64,000 bases of DNA from Saccharomycopsis crataegensis (Eukaryota; Ascomycota; Saccharomycetes; Ascoideales; Saccharomycopsidaceae), in contig NW_027043820.1 in NCBI RefSeq assembly GCF_037102585.1, positions 1,460,501 to 1,524,500 on the forward strand, read 5' to 3'. Below are positions 30,001 through 39,615 of this stretch, piece after piece. The position numbers and the translations under genes were made by a program. Below the pieces are notes generated by a model. That model saw only the letters and a list, made by a program, of their open reading frames with translations. It ran no database searches and was not told the origin of the DNA. The stretch's first letter is position 1, and the number at the start of each line of letters is the position of its first letter.

Positions 30001-31137
30001 AAACTCTCAACGATAATGGAAATATTTAAGGCTCGTTATAAGAGATTCAAGAAACCGGTAATCCCATTACAACAATTAGCCCATTTATTCGAACCAAGTA
30101 TTCTTCCACTCGATGCGCCGCCACCACAGTACTCAAAAGATGGGGACACGATTCTTGATACCTATACTGGTTGCCGTTTCTACAATATGGAACTTGATAC
30201 TATTGAAGAACGACTCTGGAACGGATTCTATTCGGAACCAAAACAATTTCTCAAAGATGTGGAGATGATTTATCAAGATGCTAAAAATATAGGTGATAGA
30301 GAAAGATCATTGAAAGCCAGTGAATTATTTGTTAATGCTCAAGTCAGCATTGAAGAATTATTCACTAGTGACTTGATTGATCAATGCAAAGAAATGCGAC
30401 GTAGGGAATTGGACAGACAAAAACAATACGAAAAAAAAGTGAAAGAATTGCAAGATAAAATTACCACTGCCACTGCGGTTGAATTGACTGGCGGCAAGAA
30501 TGAGAATTTAGAATCCGACAAATCCGAAAACATTGACGGTGTGAATTGTCATAAAATGAATGATGACGAAGTTGCTGATCAAGATACTGAGTCCAAACAT
30601 GAGGCAGATCAAGCAGATGAATCACATGATGGGAAAATAGTTTCGACAGAATCAATTACCCAACAGAATTCTACAGAGCAGCAGCTGTCTGTTGCGGAAA
30701 GCGATAGCAATGGCTCTGAATCAGATTCTAAAGGAAATGCCGATTCTGATACCCCGATGTTGACAAATAGTGAAGTTACTTCTTCGGCTGTCAATGCTGA
30801 AGATACGGAAACCAAGGCCAGTGAAGAACAAGAACCGGTCAAGAGGTTCACTGACGAGGAACTTGAAGAGTATGATTTGTACCTTAACAAACTCGAAGCC
30901 AATAAGAGCCGGGAAATTGAGCTTGATTCGGATTATTTGGCGAAAGTTCAACGCAAGTTATTTGAACAAACTGATGGTTTCTCCATTGAAGAATTAGAAC
31001 TTATGAATTCTTTAATCAGTGAAATTATTTGGCAAAACAAACATGAATGGGATCGTAATAAGGTTTTAAAGTTGATCGAGAAGAAGATTAAGCATGTCGT
31101 TAAGGTCATTACTCGTCAACGGAGTGATGTGGATTGA
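27052..31137 (+). CDS. YTA7: Yta7, AAA ATPase with bromodomain (ATAD2 family)
   Basis: The protein has 1361 residues. It evicts or disassembles histone H3 and controls histone gene chromatin. The N-terminus is very acidic (a Glu run near 105-120) with basic clusters (RRKRRLKRKRLKKRK). AAA1 has Walker A GPPGTGKT (449-456) and Walker B IIFFDE (D513, E514); AAA2 has a degenerate Walker A GKPGMGQK (762-769), as in the family. The bromodomain (about 1015-1105) lacks the acetyl-lysine-binding Asn: Gly1081 of NIGDRER takes its place, in line with the non-canonical bromodomain known for yeast Yta7. The C-terminal quarter is acidic. The ATG at 27052 (MGSKRRR) is the first in frame. Confidence 0.95.
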   Translation: MGSKRRRHGSGDSRLSKSALGHRLRLRSQVSYRESDFEEELSDELDSQESLLETSNDGGNDVSEDESQPSFPVKLKLPSQKKVTDNDNNKVEVDEGDHEQEEEDDDEEEEEEEEEEEIQLNNRASRRARSIPKNVEQRDGDDDEYLEDEDDQEDDDDASEGESELERMVDKENDRNFIASEDDDDIAPRRKRRLKRKRLKKRKILKLKRLKETSANESDESYKDEDDDDAHMSVDQDSLAEELEDLKSSPESLPPRKNLRERKNVNYQIPPPLDTINLEDGFGHSNGHGMGATNGFGPNSWEPPARNRVPRSSAGLNKGLFSVAGPFGGNDIVPIFGSNAPQDLGIGAGNDSSSDDDEGFVTRPYDAATGGVNKVSSNNVSSTGIVKKNKSALADADPLGVDTNIDFKAVGGLDHYIDQLKEMVALPLLYPEVYTKFGITPPRGVLFHGPPGTGKTLMARALALSCSTEERKITFFMRKGADCLSKWVGEAERQLRLLFEEAKKQQPSIIFFDEIDGLAPVRSSKQEQIHASIVSTLLALMDGMDGRGQVIVIGATNRPDAIDPALRRPGRFDREFYFALPDIEARLTILNIHTKKWNPQPLEKLIRKLATLTKGYGGSDIRALCTEAALNSIKRKFPQIYDSSKKLVINPDEIKVHEVDFMNALDKIVPSSSRSTANPSNPIPEHLEPLLRNDYNQVTARLKQLVSKKKEGFLSMEDDSDEDEEAVAQKQQLENKFGMTKHDLFKKLSSSRVFKPRLLISGKPGMGQKYLGSAALNYLEGFQVQSLDLGTLFSESGRTPEAAIIQMYLEAKRNQPSVLFIPNLEIWLQSVPESAKSTLEGLLRSTSSSERILLLGLCEVDPSDETLQSQLEIDLARFFGVGSANVYMIDSIEEKQREEFFKFLWAFLQTRPVFEELNVDDPKYKKFQEIKHYKKTEKLAIATTAPISSEQKDAEIKSQQKQQQKALKQQHKSDVRLKNLVKIKLSTIMEIFKARYKRFKKPVIPLQQLAHLFEPSILPLDAPPPQYSKDGDTILDTYTGCRFYNMELDTIEERLWNGFYSEPKQFLKDVEMIYQDAKNIGDRERSLKASELFVNAQVSIEELFTSDLIDQCKEMRRRELDRQKQYEKKVKELQDKITTATAVELTGGKNENLESDKSENIDGVNCHKMNDDEVADQDTESKHEADQADESHDGKIVSTESITQQNSTEQQLSVAESDSNGSESDSKGNADSDTPMLTNSEVTSSAVNAEDTETKASEEQEPVKRFTDEELEEYDLYLNKLEANKSREIELDSDYLAKVQRKLFEQTDGFSIEELELMNSLISEIIWQNKHEWDRNKVLKLIEKKIKHVVKVITRQRSDVD

Positions 31138-31502
31138 TCTCCTTATGAACAACTCTGTGTATTATTAGTTTTATATTTTTCTAGGTCACTTATTAATTTT
31201 AGGGATTGAATTGAATTCCTTTTTTTTTCTCCTCCCCCCATCCCAACATGAACTACTGTATAGTAATGATAATGATAATAAAGTTACAAAAAGTATATTT
31301 CTCCTACTTTCTTTTTGTTATCATGGAGAAAGTCATCAAAAAGATTCATTGAGAAAAAATGAGATATAAGAAAAGAGCACCTAGAATTAACAAAAAAAAA
31401 AGAAAAAAAAAGAAAAAAAAATAATAATAATCAACTAACAGAATAATACTAATAATAAGGACGATAATAATAATAATAACGATAATAATTGCCAGCCCTC
31501 TC
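31138..31502. other. Convergent YTA7/ARC35 3' spacer
   Basis: The spacer contains A-rich and (AAT)n-like low-complexity DNA (31388-31490) and no gene. It should hold both 3' UTRs. Confidence 0.6.
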
Positions 31503-32528
31503 CTAAATTCTTTGCACAAATCTTCTACCGCTAGCAGTCTTTCTCTCAATATCTTTTTCTTCTTGATCTGGTTTGGCTCTGTTCAAGATCTTGAGATATT
31601 CTAATACTCTCTTTCTCATTCTTGAATGCAAGTAGGCCTTGGATGCCTTGATGTGGTAGTGGAAGTATGTTCTGAACAATTGGATTTGGGTGATGGTGTT
31701 TTCTCTCTTTTGTGGCACCAAATGACGAGGGAACAACACAAAAGTGACAAACCCCTTGTCGTATTTTGAAGTTGCTGATTGCTGGCCATAATTGAAGTTT
31801 TGGAACTCTGGCAAGCCACGTAACTCCAAAGGTGGTTCATACGGAGAAAACAACACTTGCGGGGCGTTTTGGATCGATCTTTTTCTGGCATCGACAAACT
31901 CTTGTAAAAACACATTACCAAAAATTTTGTCGGTTTCATCTTTGAACAACGCGGTGAAGATCACTGTGACTCTATCATGGGATGGGCGGATATAAATGGT
32001 TTCGTCTTCACGATAATTGATCACCGAAGTAGCTTCCTCGGAGTTTTCTTCAGGGACGTATAAATCGACATTCTTAACCGCAGCCTCTTGTGCCAACACG
32101 TCGTATCTTTTGAACGCCACATCGAATGGCGCGGCAAGGGCGTTTCTTTTAAGAAGACTGAGTTTGGCAATCAAAGATTCCATTTCTTCTGGCGATGCCA
32201 ACACCGTGGTGGATATTTGTTGTAGATCGATAAAAATCGAGAAATTGTACCCGTCTTCCGGCTGGTCCAACACCGTGTACCATTGGGAGTCATTATAGGC
32301 ATTGCGCAAGTAACTGTCAACATCCCCGTATTTGACCAAGTCGTTATAACATTTCAAGAATATTGACAACACAATCTTGGTCTTTTCTGCGGGATCAGGG
32401 GTCGAGATATGGAAAAGGGTGTTATCGAAATCGGAGACAATTCTATCGATTGACACCAGCTTTTCGGTGGTGAAGAGTTCCCTGAGGGTTTTCTCAAGTG
32501 ACAAATTCGAGCTCTCCAAGTTCAACAT
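31503..32528 (-). CDS. ARC35: Arc35, Arp2/3 complex subunit 2 (p34)
   Basis: This 341-residue protein equals the Saccharomyces length (342). Arc35 and its partner Arc19 form the core that grips the mother actin filament, so it drives cortical actin patches and endocytosis. The family blocks are visible: an N-terminal domain with DFDNTLFHIS, then YRDDE-type IYIRPSHDRVTVIF, FLQEFVDARK, APQVLFSPYEPPLEL, and the long C-terminal helix YFHYHIKASKAYLHSRMRKR. The ATG at 32528 (MLNLESSN) is the family start. Confidence 0.95.
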   Translation of the reverse strand: MLNLESSNLSLEKTLRELFTTEKLVSIDRIVSDFDNTLFHISTPDPAEKTKIVLSIFLKCYNDLVKYGDVDSYLRNAYNDSQWYTVLDQPEDGYNFSIFIDLQQISTTVLASPEEMESLIAKLSLLKRNALAAPFDVAFKRYDVLAQEAAVKNVDLYVPEENSEEATSVINYREDETIYIRPSHDRVTVIFTALFKDETDKIFGNVFLQEFVDARKRSIQNAPQVLFSPYEPPLELRGLPEFQNFNYGQQSATSKYDKGFVTFVLFPRHLVPQKRENTITQIQLFRTYFHYHIKASKAYLHSRMRKRVLEYLKILNRAKPDQEEKDIERKTASGRRFVQRI

Positions 32529-32941
32529 GTTGAGAATTGGCTAATAATGGTGGTTTGATGATTTTATCACTATTTATTATAATAAAAGAACAACACCACA
32601 GAAATCGCCAGTTTTGCGATTAAAAACAAAAAAAAAAAGCCGGTTATTTTGTCTGTCTGATCACGTGGCTGACTTGAACAACTATAGTTACCATGAATAA
32701 ATCGCCAAAGATCATAGGGAGGGAGAAATGATATTATCTCAAGGAATGATGGCTCTCTTATTTATAATATAATGGTTCATATTTACATATACATAACGGT
32801 GAGTGCTGGAGCAAATGTGTCAAAATCGTGGGGTTATCATAAGAGGGTAACTATAGTATCACCGTTCTGCAATATTGAAAAAAAAATCGCAGATGAATAA
32901 GTACATTGAATGGCCCGGCAGTCGTTATTGTCACTATAAAA
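32529..32941. promoter_or_regulatory. Divergent ARC35/NAM2 promoter
   Basis: The 413-bp spacer holds TCACGTG (CACGTG 32662-32667), an A-run (32625-32637) on the ARC35 side and A/T-rich DNA near 32760-32800. An upstream ORF for NAM2 begins at 32893. Confidence 0.5.
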
Positions 32942-32949
32942 ATGCTTAG
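32893..32949 (+). other. uORF overlapping the NAM2 start codon
   Basis: An ATG at 32893 opens 18 codons ending in TAG at 32947-32949, in a different frame from NAM2, whose ATG is 32942-32944. The two reading frames overlap by 8 nt. If the NAM2 transcript starts upstream of 32893, ribosomes translating the uORF would pass the main start before terminating. Confidence 0.5.
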
Positions 32950-35830
32950 AGTAGCCAGAAACCCTGCTATTATAAGCAGGGCGCAGTCTGTGCGGCTCAA
33001 TGTACCGTCACAATTGATAAAGCTTAACCGTCTCAATCTTTCTACCAGCTCAGTTCTCCAACAAGTGAAATTTCCAGATCTCGATAGAAAATGGTTGAAA
33101 AACTGGGAAAAGTTCGATGGGCCAATTACTCCCAAACCTTTGCCAGGAGAACATGGTGATAAGGAAAAATACTATATGCTAACAATGTTCCCTTATCCAT
33201 CGGGGATGCTCCATATGGGACATTTCCGAGTGTTCACCATTACCGACGTTGTGGCAAGATTTCATCGGTTCAAAAATAAAGAAGTCATCAACCCCATGGG
33301 ATGGGACTCATTTGGGCTACCGGCAGAAAACGCAGCGATTCAGAACCAGGTAGACCCAAAGTTCTGGACCCAGAAGAATATAGGGAAAATGAGGCATCAA
33401 ATCGGGAAAATGCTGACGAGTTTTGACTGGGACCGTGAGCTCAGCACTTGCGATAAATCTTACTACAAATTCACTCAAATGTTGTTTTTGTGGTTATATG
33501 AAAATGGGTTGGCTTATAAGAATCTCAAGGAAATCAATTGGGATCCAATAGATCAAACGGTGTTGGCAAATGAACAAGTCGATGCTAATGGGAAATCGTG
33601 GAGAAGTGGGGCGATTGTCGAGAAAAAAATGTTGAACCAGTGGTTCTTAAAGATCACTGATTTTGCCAAAGATTTAAGCGATGATTTAAAAAAACTCGAT
33701 AACTGGCCACAGAAAGTGAAATTGATGCAACAGAATTGGATTGGGAAATCCACCGGGGCCAACATCAAATTTACTCTTGGTAATGATGAAATGATCGAGG
33801 TGTTTACTTCTCGACCAGATACCTTGTTTAGTGTTCAATATTTGGCGATCTCCATCGATCATCCATTATCCAAGCAGATGTCGGTGAATAACCAAGAATT
33901 ACAACAATTCATCGACAATGCTAAAGAGCAAGAAAAACAACAATCGTTTTCGCACGAATCTGACCAACAAAAGAATAAAGACGGTTACGAACTTCCAGGA
34001 ATTCATGGTATTCACCCGCTTACTGGTAAAAAGATGCCGATTTTTGTGGCACCTTACGTGCTATCCAGCTACGGTAATGGGGCGGTGATGGGTTGTCCAG
34101 GTCATGACGAACGTGATTGGGACTTTTGGCTCCAAAACGCATCAGGCAAACCAGTGATTAAAACGGTTGACCCGGTGGATATTGCTGAACTTGACGATTC
34201 TAAACCATACCTTGGCAAACAAGGGACTCTCAATAATAACTGTGCCCCGGAATTCCAAGGTTTAACCGCGAAACAAGGGTACGATAAAATCGTGGCCACT
34301 TTACAATCTAAGTCCATGGGGGGGCCTGCCACGAACTTCAAACTCCGTGACTGGCTGATTTCTAGACAACGGTACTGGGGGTGTCCTATCCCAATGATTT
34401 ATTGTGATTCTTGTGGAATGGTCCCGGTTCCCGAAGACCAACTTCCGGTGGTGTTGCCAGAAAACATCGAGTTCACTGGGAAAGGTAATCCTTTGGACCA
34501 ACATTCGGAATTCAAGAATTGTAAATGTCCTAAATGTGGAAGCAATAACGCCACTAGAGAAACCGATACCATGGATACTTTTATGGATTCTTCATGGTAC
34601 TTCTTCCGTTATTTGGATAATAATAACGGAGGGTTACCATTTGCCAAATCCAAGGTCGATGAATTCATGCCAGCTAAACTTTACATTGGAGGGGTCGAGC
34701 ACGCAATTTTACATTTGTTGTACCTGAGATTCATCAGTAAATTCCTTTACAAAATTGGTAAATGGGATGGTGGGGGTGTGGAGAATAATGGTGAACCGTT
34801 CAAGAAATTGGCGAGTCAAGGAATGGTGCACGGGAAGACCTATAATCATCCGGTGACCAAGAAGTTCTTGAAACCAGAAGAATTGGATAAATCCGATCCA
34901 AACAAGGTGAAGTTAGTCGAAGTTGACCCAGCCACTGGGGAACAATTAATTCCGGAAGTGTCGTATGAAAAAATGTCGAAGTCTAAGTTCAATGGGGTTG
35001 ATCCGGTGGAATTTATTGGGAAATATGGGGCCGATTCTACCAGAGCTCACATGTTATTCCAAGCCCCAATTGATCTCGTGTTATACTGGGACGAAAATAA
35101 GATTGTTGGGGTACAAAGATGGTTGAAGAAATTACTCAATATGAACAAATTGTTGCTTTCCAAACTCGAAACTTCAAAAAGTCAATTCAATACTGCTTCA
35201 TTGGATGAATTCTTTGCGTCGATAGACACTCATGTGCAATCGAAATCAAATTTTAATGATTTGGAAATCGCCCTTTTCAACGAGACCCAATCTTGCATTA
35301 CTGCTATGGACTCTGCATTCGGGGACACTTTGAGTTTGAACACCGTGATTTCAGATTATATGAAGATGACCAATTCAATCAACAATATCTTACAGAATGA
35401 TTGCGATAACGTTGATTTGGGGTTGATCACCAGCGGGTTTTACAAGTTGGTGTTGATGATTTCACCAGTTTGTCCTGCAGTGTGTGAAGAGATTTGGGAA
35501 CTGGTTCAGAAACTGATCATCAGTAACAATAATGATTACAATTGGCAATCGATCTTCACTTCGCATTGGCCAGTGGCCCTTGCTCCAAAAATCTCGGAGG
35601 TGACAAATTATAATGTGATTGTCAACGGTAAGTTCAAATTCTTGTACCGTGGAACCAAGGATTTAATTGAAAAACCAGAATCGCAAGTATTCGATAAGAT
35701 TTTGAACGACGTGGAAGGTAATGATAAAAAGACCATGGGAGATTTACAAGGGAAGATCACGAAAGTAATTTTGAAACCGGGAGCCATTTGTTTTGTTGGT
35801 GCAAAAAATACCAAGAAGAAATCACAATAG
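32942..35830 (+). CDS. NAM2: Nam2, mitochondrial leucyl-tRNA synthetase
   Basis: This 962-residue class I synthetase charges mitochondrial tRNA-Leu; in Saccharomyces Nam2 also helps splice group I introns. The first 24 residues are basic, hydroxylated and lack acid (MLRVARNPAIISRAQSVR), a matrix-targeting signal. HMGH (91-94) is the HIGH motif and KMSKS (677-681) is intact. The editing (CP1) domain lies between, and the RDWLISRQRYWG block follows it; Leu472 in that block is a CTG codon, evidence that CTG means Leu here. A short Cys cluster (CDSCG... CPKCG) marks the zinc-type insert. The ATG at 32942 gives the targeting peptide; the upstream open frame has no in-frame ATG. Confidence 0.95.
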   Translation: MLRVARNPAIISRAQSVRLNVPSQLIKLNRLNLSTSSVLQQVKFPDLDRKWLKNWEKFDGPITPKPLPGEHGDKEKYYMLTMFPYPSGMLHMGHFRVFTITDVVARFHRFKNKEVINPMGWDSFGLPAENAAIQNQVDPKFWTQKNIGKMRHQIGKMLTSFDWDRELSTCDKSYYKFTQMLFLWLYENGLAYKNLKEINWDPIDQTVLANEQVDANGKSWRSGAIVEKKMLNQWFLKITDFAKDLSDDLKKLDNWPQKVKLMQQNWIGKSTGANIKFTLGNDEMIEVFTSRPDTLFSVQYLAISIDHPLSKQMSVNNQELQQFIDNAKEQEKQQSFSHESDQQKNKDGYELPGIHGIHPLTGKKMPIFVAPYVLSSYGNGAVMGCPGHDERDWDFWLQNASGKPVIKTVDPVDIAELDDSKPYLGKQGTLNNNCAPEFQGLTAKQGYDKIVATLQSKSMGGPATNFKLRDWLISRQRYWGCPIPMIYCDSCGMVPVPEDQLPVVLPENIEFTGKGNPLDQHSEFKNCKCPKCGSNNATRETDTMDTFMDSSWYFFRYLDNNNGGLPFAKSKVDEFMPAKLYIGGVEHAILHLLYLRFISKFLYKIGKWDGGGVENNGEPFKKLASQGMVHGKTYNHPVTKKFLKPEELDKSDPNKVKLVEVDPATGEQLIPEVSYEKMSKSKFNGVDPVEFIGKYGADSTRAHMLFQAPIDLVLYWDENKIVGVQRWLKKLLNMNKLLLSKLETSKSQFNTASLDEFFASIDTHVQSKSNFNDLEIALFNETQSCITAMDSAFGDTLSLNTVISDYMKMTNSINNILQNDCDNVDLGLITSGFYKLVLMISPVCPAVCEEIWELVQKLIISNNNDYNWQSIFTSHWPVALAPKISEVTNYNVIVNGKFKFLYRGTKDLIEKPESQVFDKILNDVEGNDKKTMGDLQGKITKVILKPGAICFVGAKNTKKKSQ

Positions 35831-36836
35831 ATAACAGGGCGTACACATTTTGTAAATAGTTAATGGATCATGATTGTTTGAAGATGTAATTATTTCTTGG
35901 GCCTTTAGAGTTAATTATAAATATGATAGACTGATATGTATATAACGTGGTTGTAAGTATTGGACTGCATATCCAGAAATGATCTTTCTATTTTCTGCAT
36001 TTCCACAAGGGTAGTGATTATGGATTGTTTTCAATGGAAATCATCATTACGTAACTTGTTGAAAATTGCTAAACTTTGGGATGTCAATTTTCTGAAGAGA
36101 GATCATCCATAAAATATGATCCCTATAATTCAATCAAAGCAAAACCAATTATAATAATATTGAGTAAAATGATAATCCGTTGATCAACAAATGAGGATAT
36201 TTTTTTAGTGCCAGATGCTTTAAAGAAAGGTGTACTAGACGAGCCAAGACAAGTAGACGATTTGCGGTCATGCAGGGGGTTTCTTGATCAAATCTGAATT
36301 ATTCCGAGACATTGTTTATGACCTGCTCATATCGATTCTTGATACTATTATGTATTAAACTATTAACTGCCATCTCAGAGATCTTGAATGGTGCATCGCA
36401 TTTTGGAATATCCACCAATTGTTGTCGGGGTGATGGGCGTATTTGATGCTCATGACAGGGACTGTGCAAGGAAAATTAGCGTGGTGTACGATAAAAATAG
36501 ATGTAGTGGTGCGATGCAATATGACATTAATGATCATGAGATAGAAATGATGAGAAGAAAAAAAATATGGCTAATAAACTAGGAGAAGGTAGATAGAAGA
36601 AAGGAAAATAGAGAAAAATCTAGTTGGTGGAGATCTAATGTTGATGAGAATTCCTGTATAAGAAAAAAAGAAAAGAAAAAAAGAAATGCTGGGATTCTTT
36701 GCAAAAAGCAAAGAAGAAAATGTTGATATCAAAGCTGATGAAGTGTAGAAAATAAATAAAATAACAATGCGTGTAATGAGTTGAATTGGAAATGACATGA
36801 TAGTTAGGAAAAAGAAAGAGAAAATTTTGAAAAGAA
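35831..36836. other. One-kilobase convergent spacer, no gene seen
   Basis: The spacer between NAM2 and the PRM5-like gene is long for two 3' ends. It is A/T-rich with an A/G-rich tail (36550-36830). ORFs of about 60 codons on both strands look accidental: no coding bias or recognisable domains. Confidence 0.5.
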
Positions 36837-37616
36837 TCAAAAGGCAAACAATTGGCCATTACCTTCCATGCTAAAATTTTCACCTTCGAATAGTAATTTA
36901 TTGGAAAGCGCCATACTTTTAGGACGGGTTGAGATATAAGCGGCATTAATACCTTGGTGACTCTCCAATCCAAAATCGTTGTTAGCGAAAGCAGAAGGGG
37001 TTTGTAAGATGGCGGAATCGGCGATCGACACCAACGACGAATCTCTGGCATGGCCGAACTTGGAACCACTGTAAAAGGAAACCGGTGTATTTGTTAAAGA
37101 AGGAATTGATGAAGAGGACATATCCGGGGAAAAGCAGGCGGATGGAGGACTGGCCATTTTAAGGGGTTTTGGGAACACTCCGTCTTCCAATGAGCTGGCG
37201 ACGGAAAACTGATTGTCGTGGTGGATCCGCAAGTTCTTGAGGTTCTTGGATGTTGGTCTGATGACGCCGTTCCAGTTCCACAACTTTCTGGCGACTAGTT
37301 GGATCAAATAAACCCCAATACAGAACCCGGAAATGTTTATTATGGCTAGAAAGAAGACATCAGCGCTACGGTTGTTGCTGTTGTTGGCCAACTTGTCGAA
37401 ATTAGGGTCATCGTGGCCGAGGTCGATGGCTCTTGAGTCGAACGACGACGGCGAAGATCTGAAGAGCTGGTAGTCAAACGACCCTAAGCCTGCCAAATGG
37501 AGGGGTAAGAAGCCTTGGGTAGGGGCCTGGTTAGGAAGGACTAGTCTGACGATCTTGGTGTCTTGGTAGGCATGTTCTCTAAGAAGGACAGGGTCATAAG
37601 GAGGAGGGACGGTCAT
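36837..37616 (-). CDS. Single-pass membrane protein, Prm5/YNL058C-like
   Basis: The protein has 259 residues, one strong membrane helix at about 85-109 (DVFFLAIINISGFCIGVYLI), a 84-residue Pro-containing N-terminal part without a signal peptide, and a long Ser-rich cytosolic tail. The tail carries scattered short motifs (PSACFSPD, DSSLVSIAD) and a C-terminal TRPKSMALSNKLL with ...EG shortly after, reminiscent of the KPTPSTYLEHMLEG ending of Saccharomyces Prm5. That family is single-pass and partly vacuolar, and Prm5 is induced by the cell-wall integrity pathway. The match is from memory and weak, so the family assignment is tentative; the membrane topology is well supported. Confidence 0.6.
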   Translation of the reverse strand: MTVPPPYDPVLLREHAYQDTKIVRLVLPNQAPTQGFLPLHLAGLGSFDYQLFRSSPSSFDSRAIDLGHDDPNFDKLANNSNNRSADVFFLAIINISGFCIGVYLIQLVARKLWNWNGVIRPTSKNLKNLRIHHDNQFSVASSLEDGVFPKPLKMASPPSACFSPDMSSSSIPSLTNTPVSFYSGSKFGHARDSSLVSIADSAILQTPSAFANNDFGLESHQGINAAYISTRPKSMALSNKLLFEGENFSMEGNGQLFAF

Positions 37617-38313
37617 GGTGTGTGGTAAGGATAGACAGAGGGAGTGAGAGAAATAAAAAGAATGAATAAGTGGGTCTCGATAAGATCTAGGCCAACGACA
37701 CTAAATATATAACAGAAATATATAAATAACAGGCAATCAGGGATGACAAAAGAAAAGAGTTTTTTATTTATAGGAATTATTTTTTTGATTGTCGGTTTTT
37801 TTAGTGTCGCTGCAACATGACGCAGTTGTTTTGGATTCTTCTATTCGGTGCCAACAATTGTCGAGAGCTGCTGTTGTTGTTGTTGACGTTTATTTATTTG
37901 TGGAAAATTGCAGAGACATCCATATATGTTATAATAATAATAACTATTTCGTCCAGTTGTTATCATCCTTCGATGTTTACTCTTTTACTTCTCTTTTTTT
38001 TTTCTCTCTTCTTTTTCAACCCCTGCTTCGTAGATGAGCACGTTGTCATATCCTACAATGTGTTCCATAATAAATGTATCTATCACATATCGTCATATTA
38101 TTATTCACACGATATATTCATTCACAAGAACCGATCGTAACATTATGACCTGCTGCCACATGGGCTGACTGGCTGGCAGTTGTTCAGAGGCTTATTGTGT
38201 ACACACAATCTCATCCTTTATATGGTATAGGAAAATTCACACATTTTCAATCTCTTTTACTTTTTTCCTTCACCCAATTCGGCTAATCTCCTCGGGTCCC
38301 AGTGCACATATAT
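37617..38313. other. Spacer: PRM5-like promoter and TRS23 3' flank
   Basis: Both neighbours run leftward, so the left part should be the promoter of the PRM5-like gene and the right part the TRS23 3' flank. The DNA includes TA-rich bases at 37700-37725 that could serve as TATA, and a T/C-rich tract (37980-38020). A hydrophobic 107-codon ORF at 37817 on the plus strand is most likely a by-product of the T-rich sequence. Confidence 0.45.
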
Positions 38314-39126
38314 CTAAAAAGATTCAATTAATGCCCTCACCTTGATATCAAATAATTCTGCTTTAATAGGCATATCCATCGAATAGAATGGATTCTTCAT
38401 TACGTAATCACCGTACAAAATATAGATCTTTCGAAGCAACTCTTCAGCAACCTCGTAGCTGCTTGATAAGTCCTTATCTGGCCTGCTATTCACATCTCTG
38501 TTCAAACTCAAATTCACCTTTTCTGTCTCTTCTTGTTTCGAAACTTCAGGATTGTTGCCATCTGACGCCCCTTCCTTTTTATGGATATCCGGCAGAGTAA
38601 TTAGAATAAACTTGATACCTGTCAAGGTTTGGAAAATGAAAATGTTGAAGAAATCAGTCTCGACAATATTCAACCCGGTGACGTTGCTCTTCATATAAAA
38701 GAAATTCGAGCTCAATTTGTTGTACGATACTGATGAACTACTGAGCAAATCGGCGTTGTTAACTGAAGGATTGTTGATATTGGTGAAATTGTTGATCAAG
38801 TGCCATAGGCCATCGGCGTTGTCCTGATCTCTCATCATGGTCGACTGGCTTTCCATTCGCGGACTGGTGATATGGTTTGCCCCAGAAGACCCCAATTTAG
38901 GAGTGGACACTGTTGACCCAAGAAGCGGAGTGCCAGTGGTATTAGCATTTTTATTGGAGCAAGTTATTTGTGTAGGAGTAAGTTTCGAGGCGATGGCGTG
39001 GACACCGTGGATTGTTCCGGCAAACACCAAGTAGTCGTTGATTGACAACTTGTTGAGGGTAGACGAGTAGTCCTGCTGGTACACCAATCCTCCTGCTTTG
39101 TTGAGGATATATAGAGAATGTATCAT
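38314..39126 (-). CDS. TRS23: Trs23, TRAPP complex core subunit (TRAPPC4)
   Basis: The 270-residue longin-fold subunit belongs to the TRAPP core, the Ypt1/Rab1 exchange factor that acts in ER-Golgi traffic. The N-terminal strand MIHSLYILNKAGGLVYQ, the middle block FNIFIFQTLTGIKFILI, and the ending YILYGDYVMKNPFYSMDMPIK line up with Saccharomyces Trs23 (219 aa). The extra length comes from a Ser/Asn-rich insert (about 60-140), where the family is known to vary. The ATG at 39126 is the family start. It diverges from SPO14. Confidence 0.94.
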   Translation of the reverse strand: MIHSLYILNKAGGLVYQQDYSSTLNKLSINDYLVFAGTIHGVHAIASKLTPTQITCSNKNANTTGTPLLGSTVSTPKLGSSGANHITSPRMESQSTMMRDQDNADGLWHLINNFTNINNPSVNNADLLSSSSVSYNKLSSNFFYMKSNVTGLNIVETDFFNIFIFQTLTGIKFILITLPDIHKKEGASDGNNPEVSKQEETEKVNLSLNRDVNSRPDKDLSSSYEVAEELLRKIYILYGDYVMKNPFYSMDMPIKAELFDIKVRALIESF

Positions 39127-39615
39127 TGGCGAAGTATTGTATATTGTATCTATCTCTCTTCTATCAGCTACCTGGCATCTTCCTCTTGTTCTTCTTCTGC
39201 TGCTGCTGTTTTTTCACTGAGCGATCACCGAGCATTACCCGGGGATATGTGTCAAACAGTCGGCTGAGATGGGGCCTGGGCTATCACAGTATCCAGCCAG
39301 TACTCTCTGTGGCTCTTGCGGAATATTTGCTGAAAACACTACTGCAATCGTTGTAACATCTCTGTCGCCTCATTATTGTTAATGGCTGGGACCAATTTTG
39401 CTTAGTTTTGATGGCCATTGTCGTTGTCACGTTGTTGGCGATGAACGGCTGTTTTTTCCTGTTGTTTTTTTCTGTTGTTTTTTTTCTGTTGTGTTAAACA
39501 TCAGAAAGACAGGAATAAAAACAATAATACACATAGATAGATATAGAGTGGCCCTCTTGTGTTTAGAAGTCTCTGATACTCCTCCTGAAGTGATTTTTTA
39601 GGGATATCCCCCATC
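39127..39615. promoter_or_regulatory. Divergent TRS23/SPO14 promoter
   Basis: This 489-bp spacer contains T-rich bases (39445-39490) and no clear TATA or named factor site. No upstream ATG lies in the last 100 bp before SPO14. Confidence 0.45.

Noticed and set aside
37817-38140. 107-codon hydrophobic ORF with an ATG
   Set aside because: It lies in T-rich spacer, the Leu/Phe/Ile runs follow from base composition, and no family is recognisable.
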